DNA of 10,064 bases from Bacilli bacterium (GTDB taxonomy: Bacteria; Bacillota_I; Bacilli_A; RF39; UBA660): assembly GCA_028703035.1 (NCBI GenBank), contig JAQVNR010000050.1, forward strand, positions 1 to 10,064, read 5' to 3'. The notes under the pieces are model-generated. The model worked only from the letters and a program-made list of their open reading frames with translations, made no database searches and was not told where the DNA came from. A program made the translations under genes and the position numbers. The stretch's first letter is position 1; each line of letters begins with the position of its first letter. Shown in pieces: positions 1 through 5,134 of this stretch.

Positions 1-123
1 ATATTAACATAATTTTTTAATTTATCCCTTAATAAGTTATTTTTTAAGAATCAAAAAAAAATGTATTATATAAATTCTTTTTGTCATGGAAATAAATTAA
101 AAATAACTATTGGTTTTCTTAGT

Positions 124-156
124 AGTAGCGCTAATTATCATAAATTGGCTGTTTTT
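124..156 (+). terminator. possible weak terminator of an upstream gene
   Basis: AGTAGC (124-129) can pair with GCTGTT (148-153) using two G-U wobbles, and the inner AATT segments can pair across a short loop. A run of five T (152-156) follows. The stem has bulges and the T-run is short, so this is a weak candidate for the end of a transcript entering from the left. Nothing else in bases 1-165 could be assigned to a gene. Confidence 0.25.
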
Positions 157-168
157 ACTTATACTTGA

Positions 169-197
169 TTGTAAATAAGATAATTATTTGCTACAAT
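169..197 (+). promoter_or_regulatory. promoter of the rpsB-tsf operon (extended -10)
   Basis: TTGTAA (169-174), a 17-nt spacer, then TACAAT (192-197) preceded by TG at 189-190, forming the extended -10 motif TGCTACAAT. This is the best sigma-A-type promoter upstream of rpsB and would start transcription near position 204, giving a leader of about 110 nt. The extended -10 can make up for the imperfect -35. The position is inferred from consensus matching only. Confidence 0.6.
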
Positions 198-233
198 ATT
201 AATGGTTTTAAACCAAATATACACATTTACTGA

Positions 234-271
234 TTAAAATGTTCTAGTGGCCATCAGGTTGAACATTTTAA
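234..271 (+). promoter_or_regulatory. rpsB leader hairpin (candidate S2 autoregulatory element)
   Basis: TTAAAATGTTC (234-244) and GAACATTTTAA (261-271) form a perfect 11-bp stem around a 16-nt loop (245-260) that contains GGCC. No T-run follows, so it is not an intrinsic terminator. It lies in the predicted 5' untranslated region, 27 nt before the Shine-Dalgarno sequence. Leaders of rpsB are known sites of ribosomal protein S2 feedback in other bacteria; that role here is inference from position. Confidence 0.45.
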
Positions 272-297
272 GAAGACGTAAATGGATGTAAAAACGA

Positions 298-308
298 AGG
301 AGAGTGAT
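298..308 (+). promoter_or_regulatory. rpsB ribosome binding site (decides the start)
   Basis: AGGAGAGTGAT is a strong Shine-Dalgarno match, nearly the extended AGGAGGTGAT. It directly touches an in-frame GTG at 304, which is far too close to serve as the start. The ATG at 313 sits 10 nt after GGAG and gives the usual S2 beginning MAVVSMNYLLEAGVHFGHQT. Confidence 0.8.
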
Positions 309-312
309 TATT

Positions 313-1254
313 ATGGCTGTTGTTTCTATGAATTATTTATTAGAAGCAGGTGTTCATTTCGGACATCAAACTAAAAGATGGAATCCTAAGATGAAGGATT
401 ATATCTTTGCTGCTAGAGATGATATTTATATTATTAATCTAGAAAAAACTGTGCAATGTATTGAAATTGCCTATGAAGAAATTAAAAAAATTGCGGATAA
501 CGGAGGATTATTTCTGTTTGTTGGAACTAAAAAACAAGCCCAAGAAGCATCTAAAGAAGAAGCAGAACGTAGTGAGTCTTACTATGTAATTGAAAGATGG
601 TTAGGTGGAACCTTAACTAATTTTAGAACTATCAGAAAAAGAATTAAACGATTAGAAGAAATTGAAAAAATGGAAGCTGATGGTTTATTTGAAGTATTAC
701 CTAAAAAAGAAGTAATTGGACTAAAAAAAGAATATGAAAAATTAAATAAAGTACTATGTGGTATTCGTAATATGGTAAAATTACCAGATGCATTAATTAT
801 TACTGATCCTAAAAAAGAAATTAATGCAATTCGTGAGGCAAGAATATTAAATATTCCAATTTTTGGAATTGTTGATACAAATTGTGATCCAGATGATGTA
901 GATTTTATAATCCCAGGAAATGATGATGCAATACGCTCAGTTAAAGTGCTTTTAGGAGTTTTAACAAATGCGATTTGTGAATCACGTAATTTAGAAATGG
1001 TAGATTATGTTACTGAAGAAGATAAGCCTAAACGTGAAAAATCATCACCAGTAGTGAAAACTGTTAAAGAAGTTATCGTTAAAGTACCTACAGAAGTTAT
1101 TGAAACTAAAAATGAAGAAGTAACTCAAAAAGAAAATAGAGAAGATAATCTTTCTTCAATGACAGTAGCTGATCTTAAAATTATGGCTAAAGAAAAAGAA
1201 ATTAAAGGCTATTCGACAATGAAAAAAGATGAGCTTATTAAAGCTTTAAAATAG
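313..1254 (+). CDS. rpsB: 30S ribosomal protein S2 with a C-terminal Rho_N/SAP-like tail
   Basis: Small-subunit ribosomal protein S2, needed late in 30S assembly and for docking of S1 and mRNA in many bacteria. Residues 1-230 match bacterial S2 closely: LLEAGVHFGHQTKRWNPKM (9-27), LFVGTKKQAQ (68-77), RWLGGTLTNF (95-104), KLPDALIITDP (156-166) and the end-of-domain motif GIVDTNCDPDDVDFIIPGNDDAIRS around 185-209. The protein has 313 residues against roughly 245-260 in typical Firmicutes. The extra part is a charged K/E/V-rich linker (about 232-280) and a compact end (281-313) with SSMTVADLKIMAKEKEI followed by GYSTMKKDELIKALK, which resembles the Rho_N/SAP/HeH helix-extended-loop-helix fold. 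The start is fixed by the Shine-Dalgarno site. First gene of an operon with tsf, 15 nt upstream of it. The S2 identity is certain; the tail assignment is by pattern. Confidence 0.97.
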   Translation: MAVVSMNYLLEAGVHFGHQTKRWNPKMKDYIFAARDDIYIINLEKTVQCIEIAYEEIKKIADNGGLFLFVGTKKQAQEASKEEAERSESYYVIERWLGGTLTNFRTIRKRIKRLEEIEKMEADGLFEVLPKKEVIGLKKEYEKLNKVLCGIRNMVKLPDALIITDPKKEINAIREARILNIPIFGIVDTNCDPDDVDFIIPGNDDAIRSVKVLLGVLTNAICESRNLEMVDYVTEEDKPKREKSSPVVKTVKEVIVKVPTEVIETKNEEVTQKENREDNLSSMTVADLKIMAKEKEIKGYSTMKKDELIKALK

Positions 1255-1269
1255 AAAAGAGGAATATTA

Positions 1270-2139
1270 ATGGTTGATGCAAAAACAGTTGCAAGTTTGC
1301 GTAAAATAACTGGAGCCGGAATGCTAGATTGTAAAAATGCTCTAGTAGAAACAAATGGAAATATTGAAAAAGCAGTTGATTATTTAAGAGAAAAAGGAAT
1401 AGCTAAAGCAGTTAAGAAAGCTAGTAGAATAGCTGCAGAAGGGCTAGTGAACATTTATATTGAGGGTAATACCGCAATAATAATAGAAGTTAATAGTGAA
1501 ACTGATTTTGTTAGTAAAAATGAAGAGTTTATAGAGATGATTGATTTAATAGGAAAGTCAGTACTTAAATCTAGGGTCACTACTTTAGAAGATGCCTTAA
1601 ATTTAGAAATTGGAGCCGGCACTATAAACGACTTAATTATTGCCAAGACTTCTAAGATAGGTGAAAAATTATCTTTTAGAAGATTTGAATTAGTTACTAA
1701 AAATGATAATGAAGAATTTGGTTCGTATTTACATTTAGGAGGTAAAATTGCTAGTTTAATCGTTTTAGAAGGTGAATCAGAGAAAGTAGCTAAAGATGTT
1801 GCGATGCAAGTTGCAGCTATGAAGCCAGATTATATATCTAAAGAAGATATTCTCACTGAAAAACTCGAAAAAGAAAAGAAAATTTTAACTGAAGAAGTTT
1901 TAAATGAAGGTAAACCAGCAGAAATTGCAGAAAAGATTGTTGCTGGTAAATTAAATAAATTTTACAAAGAGATTTGTTTAATTCATCAACCTTTTATTAA
2001 AGAAAATGATATTGATGTTGCAACTTATGTTAAAAATAACAATAGTAAAGTTATTAATATGATCCGCTATGAAGTTGGTGAAGGAATGGAAAAAAGATCA
2101 GAAAACTTTGCTGAAGAAGTAATGAGTCAAATAAAATAG
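1270..2139 (+). CDS. tsf: translation elongation factor Ts
   Basis: EF-Ts, the cytoplasmic guanine-nucleotide exchange factor that releases GDP from EF-Tu. It begins with the UBA-like N-terminal domain (MVDAKTVASLRKITGAGMLDCKNALVE, 1-27; second helix with AVDYLREKGIAKA). The EF-Tu-contacting motif TDFVSKNEEF follows at 78-87 (TDF at 78-80). Two core subdomains come next, with HLGGKIASLIVLEG (155-168) and MQVAAMKPDYIS (179-190), and the C-terminal GKLNKFYKEICLIHQPFI (226-243). Its 289 residues are normal for Firmicutes. Shine-Dalgarno GAGGA lies at 1259-1263, 6 nt before the ATG. It follows rpsB by 15 nt, the near-universal rpsB-tsf pair, and is followed after 10 nt by the thioredoxin-fold gene rather than by pyrH and frr, which are the more usual next genes. 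Confidence 0.97.
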   Translation: MVDAKTVASLRKITGAGMLDCKNALVETNGNIEKAVDYLREKGIAKAVKKASRIAAEGLVNIYIEGNTAIIIEVNSETDFVSKNEEFIEMIDLIGKSVLKSRVTTLEDALNLEIGAGTINDLIIAKTSKIGEKLSFRRFELVTKNDNEEFGSYLHLGGKIASLIVLEGESEKVAKDVAMQVAAMKPDYISKEDILTEKLEKEKKILTEEVLNEGKPAEIAEKIVAGKLNKFYKEICLIHQPFIKENDIDVATYVKNNNSKVINMIRYEVGEGMEKRSENFAEEVMSQIK

Positions 2140-2149
2140 TAGGTGAGTT

Positions 2150-2857
2150 ATGGATAAGAAATTTAAAGTTTTAGTTGGAATATTAATCATTTTAGTTTTA
2201 GCTGGTCCTATTCTTTATAAATATGGTCAAAAATTAAAAGAAGAATCTAAGCCAACATATGTTATTACTAATGATTCTTTGCAATTTGAAAGCGAATATG
2301 AAAATTTAAATAATACTGAAAATTCAAATGGTGATAAATATTTAACTGTTAATATTCCTGCTTATGTACCAGTTGAATATACAACCTATGAAAAAATATT
2401 TGCAATATTAGAAAGAGGTAATGGGGTTATCTACTTTGGTTTCCCAGAGTCCCCATGGTGCCGGAATTTAACTCCTGTTTTAGCTAATGCAGCTCTTGAT
2501 TATGGACTTGAAACAATATATTATATAAGCAATCAAGATGATCGTAATACTTTATCTTTAAATAAAAAGAAGAAAATTATTACTGATAAAAAAGGAGCAG
2601 ATGATTATTTAAAATTAATAGATTTGCTAGATGAATTTTTACCAGAATATCGTGGACTTAATGATAAAACAATTAAAAGATTATATTTTCCGACTGTTTT
2701 ATTTGTCGTAAGTGGCGAGGTAATAGGTTTAGAACAATCTCTTTCATCTTATAGTAAAAGAGTTGATGATAATCCATATTTACCAATGACTACCGAAGAA
2801 AAAGATGAACTTGCCAGTATTTTTACTGAATATTTTAATAAAGTTCAGCCAAAATAA
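2150..2857 (+). CDS. membrane-anchored thioredoxin-fold protein with a single active-site Cys
   Basis: A 235-residue protein with an N-terminal membrane anchor (KVLVGILIILVLAGPILY, about 6-23) after a short positive stretch, so the body probably faces outward. The globular part begins near 78. YFGFPESPWCRN (95-106) corresponds to the redox motif of thioredoxin-like proteins of the bacteriocin-accessory type, which usually read CPxC. Here the first cysteine is Ser101 and only Cys104 remains, the only Cys in the protein. YFPTVLFVVSGEVIG (179-193) supplies the cis-proline motif (Pro181) and the following strand. A loop rich in Lys (139-148) sits mid-domain. With one cysteine it cannot act as a dithiol oxidoreductase. 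A monothiol or glutaredoxin-like role, or a structural one, is possible; the function is unknown. It lies 10 nt after tsf with AGGTGAG as ribosome binding site, so it is probably cotranscribed. Confidence 0.8.
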   Translation: MDKKFKVLVGILIILVLAGPILYKYGQKLKEESKPTYVITNDSLQFESEYENLNNTENSNGDKYLTVNIPAYVPVEYTTYEKIFAILERGNGVIYFGFPESPWCRNLTPVLANAALDYGLETIYYISNQDDRNTLSLNKKKKIITDKKGADDYLKLIDLLDEFLPEYRGLNDKTIKRLYFPTVLFVVSGEVIGLEQSLSSYSKRVDDNPYLPMTTEEKDELASIFTEYFNKVQPK

Positions 2858-2893
2858 AAATTATTTGAAAATGAGTAATTTTTATTTTTTTTT
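2856..2893. terminator. bidirectional intrinsic terminator between the convergent genes
   Basis: AAAAATTA (2856-2863) pairs with TAATTTTT (2876-2883), extended inward by three pairs including wobbles (TTT with GAG), around a GAAAAT loop. On the + strand it runs into a T-tract (2879-2893, one A inside). On the - strand the A-rich flank (2851-2860) and the A7 at 2894-2900 give U-runs as well. It overlaps the stop codon of the thioredoxin-fold gene and lies just past the stop of the opposing ATPase gene, so it can serve both. The stem is almost all A-T, hence modest strength. Confidence 0.6.
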
Positions 2894-2906
2894 AAAAAAA
2901 TAGATA

Positions 2907-4250
2907 TTAAATATCTAAAATATCATAATCTCTATTTTTATTATTAATAATACTATCTTCGATAGTTTGTTCTAAACCTAAATTAGATTTTGAACCTAAG
3001 TCATCTTCTAAATCTATTAGTTTTAATATTTCTTCAAATGTTGTTTGTCCTTCGACTACTTTTGCAAGTCCATCTTGAAGCATTGTTATAGTTCCCGATG
3101 AATAAACTAGTTTTCTTAAAGTGTTTTTATCTTTATTACTTGTGATTGCATCTTGAATTTCTTGGTTAAGTCTTAATACTTCATGAATAGCGATTCTTCC
3201 CAAATAGCCACCATGACACTTAGGACAACCAACAGCGGTATATATATTATCTACATTAATATTTAAAGCTTTTTTAAAAATATCTTTTTCATATTGGTTT
3301 GTTGCTCTTGCTCCTCGACAGCTTTTACATAGTTGTCTAGCTAGCTTTTGGGAAATAATTCCTGTTAGGGCTGAGCCAAGTAAATATCTTTCGACTTCCA
3401 TATCTAGTAATCTTTCAATTGTATTAAGTGAGTTGTTAGTATGAATTGTTGATAAGACTAGGTGGCCAGTAATTGATGCTCTAACCGCAATTCTAGCTGT
3501 TTCATCATCACGAATTTCACCAATCATTATAATATCTGGATCTTGTCTTAAAATACTTCTTAAGACATTGGCAAAAGTTAATCCAATATCTGAAATTACT
3601 TGAACTTGATTAATTCCCCCAATATTCATTTCAATTGGGTCTTCAACGGAGATAATATTACGGTCTTCTGTATTTAATCTTTGCAATATAGAATAAACTG
3701 TTGTTGTTTTACCAGTACCGGTTGCTCCAGTTACTAAAATAATTCCATTTGGCTGGGCAATCATCTTTAATACTTTTTCTAAATTTTGTTTGTTAAAATC
3801 AAGTTCTTCAAGACCGGCAGCGCTCATTGAATAATCTAGGATGCGGATAACTATTTTCTCGCCAATATTAGTGGGAAGACTTGAAACCCGCAGATCGACA
3901 GTTATATTTTCTAGTTGGTTTTTAATCGCACCATCTTGAGGAATCCGCGACTCAGTAATATTCATTCCGGCAATAATTTTAATTCTGGTAATCATGTTTT
4001 TTTGGACATATAAAGGCACTAAGCTATAGTCAAATAGAGTGCCATCAATTCTAATTCTAATTTTCAGTCCATCCCCGGTTGGATCAAAGTGAATATCTGA
4101 TGCTTTATTTTTAATTGCATCTAAAATTATCATATTAACAATATCAGTAATAGGAATTTCTTCAAAGTTAAAGGTTATAAGATTAGAGTTATTTCCAGTT
4201 AACTGGTTGGTATCTAGTATAACTTCATTATCAGAATTATCTTGAACCAT
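2907..4250 (-). CDS. GspE/PilB/ComGA-family pilus or type II secretion ATPase
   Basis: A cytoplasmic hexameric ATPase that powers assembly of type IV pili, DNA-uptake pseudopili or type II secretion systems. It has 447 residues. The N2-type domain carries SDIHFDP (51-57) and arginine-rich IRIRIDG (64-70). The ATPase core has Walker A GATGTGKTTT (175-184, Lys181), the Asp box ISVEDPIE (200-207), Walker B DPDIIMIGEIRD (237-248, Glu245) and the His box GHLVLSTIHTN (262-272). A zinc tetracysteine CxxC-x30-CxxC (308, 311, 342, 345) is intact, as in PilB/GspE. There is no long N-terminal MshEN (GspE N1) domain: only about 30 residues precede the N2 domain, so it is shorter than PilB (about 560) but longer than ComGA (about 350). 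The C-terminal 35 residues are acidic and unassigned. AGGAGG lies 8 nt before the ATG. No pilus partner gene lies within the window. Whether it serves competence or secretion cannot be told here. Confidence 0.93.
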   Translation of the reverse strand: MVQDNSDNEVILDTNQLTGNNSNLITFNFEEIPITDIVNMIILDAIKNKASDIHFDPTGDGLKIRIRIDGTLFDYSLVPLYVQKNMITRIKIIAGMNITESRIPQDGAIKNQLENITVDLRVSSLPTNIGEKIVIRILDYSMSAAGLEELDFNKQNLEKVLKMIAQPNGIILVTGATGTGKTTTVYSILQRLNTEDRNIISVEDPIEMNIGGINQVQVISDIGLTFANVLRSILRQDPDIIMIGEIRDDETARIAVRASITGHLVLSTIHTNNSLNTIERLLDMEVERYLLGSALTGIISQKLARQLCKSCRGARATNQYEKDIFKKALNINVDNIYTAVGCPKCHGGYLGRIAIHEVLRLNQEIQDAITSNKDKNTLRKLVYSSGTITMLQDGLAKVVEGQTTFEEILKLIDLEDDLGSKSNLGLEQTIEDSIINNKNRDYDILDI

Positions 4251-4279
4251 AAAAACTGCCTCCTATTTATTCTTCTATA

Positions 4280-4308
4280 ATTATACTTTAAACTAAGAAC
4301 TTAATCAA
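4280..4308 (-). promoter_or_regulatory. promoter of the PilB-like ATPase gene
   Basis: Read on the - strand: TTGATT (4308-4303), a 17-nt spacer, TATAAT (4285-4280). This is a near-consensus sigma-A promoter that would start near 4273, so the transcript would begin only about 9 nt before the AGGAGG site. It is therefore expressed as a housekeeping transcript, with no sign of a ComK-type box that I could identify. Confidence 0.7.
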
Positions 4309-4315
4309 CTTAAAC

Positions 4316-4344
4316 TTGCTTATTTTAATTACTTAATATATAAT
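4316..4344 (+). promoter_or_regulatory. promoter of the T-box leader and valS operon
   Basis: TTGCTT (4316-4321), a 17-nt spacer, then a perfect TATAAT (4339-4344). Transcription would start near 4351, just upstream of the T-box Stem I. Its -35 lies 7 bp from the -35 of the divergent ATPase promoter, so two polymerases may not bind at once. Confidence 0.7.
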
Positions 4345-4350
4345 AAATTT

Positions 4351-4548
4351 AGGTTTTCAGTTATAAATTGAGGAGTATTATATTAATAATTAAAGAGAGT
4401 TAACGTTTGGTGAGAGTTAATATTATTAATATAAGAATGTTGCAATTTTAGAAAATCCGCTAGAATAGCGTTAAATATTAAAGAATAACTCAGTTATAAA
4501 AGTAAGGTGGTACCGCGAATTTTCGCCCTTATATATAGCTGTTTTTTT
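4351..4548 (+). promoter_or_regulatory. T-box riboswitch leader, valine specifier (GUU)
   Basis: A T-box senses uncharged tRNA. The signature AAGGTGGTACCGCG is at 4504-4517. Stem I base is AAATTG (4365-4370) with CAATTT (4443-4448). The specifier loop shows the S-turn partners AGTA (4374-4377) and GAA (4435-4437), followed by T then GTT (4439-4441), a valine codon, and a purine. Above it is a perfect 12-bp helix (4379-4390 with 4422-4433), an AG-rich bulge (4394-4399) and the distal GNUG motif GGTG (4409-4412). Stem II is absent. Stem III is CGCTA-GAA-TAGCG (4458-4470). The antiterminator is canonical: AAGG with CCTT (4527-4530), the 7-nt bulge TGGTACC whose TGGT pairs with an ACCA tRNA end, and GCG with CGC (4524-4526). 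The codon agrees with valS downstream. A terminator that clearly competes is not seen (see next entry). Confidence 0.92.
4491..4548 (+). terminator. terminator-like outer helix of the T-box
   Basis: CAGTTATA (4491-4498) pairs with TATAGCTG (4534-4541; one G-U), directly before T7 (4542-4548). This helix encloses the antiterminator rather than competing with it: AAGG/CCTT and GCG/CGC can form inside it at the same time. It is the only hairpin I can find ending at the T-run, so it is probably the attenuator, but the switching logic would be unusual. Confidence 0.5.
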
Positions 4549-4549
4549 A

Positions 4550-5120
4550 AAAGAAAGAGGTATTGAAATAAATAAATTTGGATATTCAAAAATAGGAAAT
4601 GTTGAGCCTTCTAAGCTTATTGTCAAAAATCTGAAAATAATGGATTATGTTTTTTGCTATAAAGATATAGATTTAAATAATGCAATATTAAAATATTGGT
4701 TCGATAAGGTGCAACATATAGAGTTTAAACATGATAATGGTAAAATGATAAGTAAGAGTGAGATTTATAGTCCTACTATAGATTTTTCAATTACTGCAGA
4801 AGACGAAAATGAAAAAATTTATGCTTTTTGATTTTATGATTAATATGGATATTGATATGCTAAATGAAATATCTGATAAACCAACAAATATAAATCAATA
4901 TGTAATTCATGGAAGTTTTTTTCTCTGACCCTTATATTAAAAGAGTTGAGATTATAGATGTTAGTGAAGAAGAAAATATTTATCAATTTAATCCAAGTTT
5001 TTGGGTACAAAAACTAAAAGATAAAAAGTTTGCATTTAAAATACAAAATCAAAACTTATTTATATGGTTAATATTGATTTCAATATGTATGAAAAAAGTA
5101 TAATAAAAATAGAATTTTAA
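4550..5120 (+). pseudogene. decayed coding remnant of unknown family between T-box and valS
   Basis: No intact gene fills this stretch, but coding-like sequence runs through it in shifting frames. Frame 2 is open from the T-box to the TGA at 4829-4831, including an ATG at 4640 that has no ribosome binding site. Removing one T in the T-run at 4825-4829 carries the reading into frame 3, up to a TGA after 4922. Removing one T from T7 (4916-4922) continues as SDPYIKRVEIIDVSEEEN in frame 1. A further -1 shift near 5030-5060 gives MVNIDFNMYEKSIIKIEF, ending at TAA 5118-5120, 14 nt before valS. Repaired, it would be about 160-190 residues, rich in K, I, D and F and soluble-looking. I do not recognise the family. 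A plausible Shine-Dalgarno (AAAGAGG, 4554-4560) lacks a nearby start codon, so the true 5' end is probably lost. Sequencing error in homopolymers is the alternative, though nearby genes with similar runs are intact. Confidence 0.55.
5074..5104 (+). promoter_or_regulatory. possible second promoter directly upstream of valS
   Basis: TTGATT (5074-5079) and a perfect TATAAT (5099-5104) with a 19-nt spacer, longer than ideal. Transcription would start near 5111 and give a leader of about 24 nt with AGGAGG (5124-5129). If used, it would express valS without the T-box. In such AT-rich DNA a chance match is quite possible. Confidence 0.3.
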
Positions 5121-5134
5121 TATAGGAGGAAATT

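Noticed and set aside
61..168. Small open frame of 35 codons starting at ATG 61
   Set aside because: No ribosome binding site, low-complexity AT-rich surroundings, and it runs into the region before the rpsB promoter. Chance is likely in such DNA.
304..312. GTG at 304 as an rpsB start three codons upstream
   Set aside because: It overlaps the Shine-Dalgarno site itself, leaving no spacing; ATG 313 gives the family N-terminus.
4640..5103. Two separate small genes (63 and 64 codons) at 4640-4831 and 4909-5103
   Set aside because: Neither ATG has a Shine-Dalgarno sequence, and the two join into one longer product when single homopolymer shifts are allowed, so one decayed gene is the better reading.
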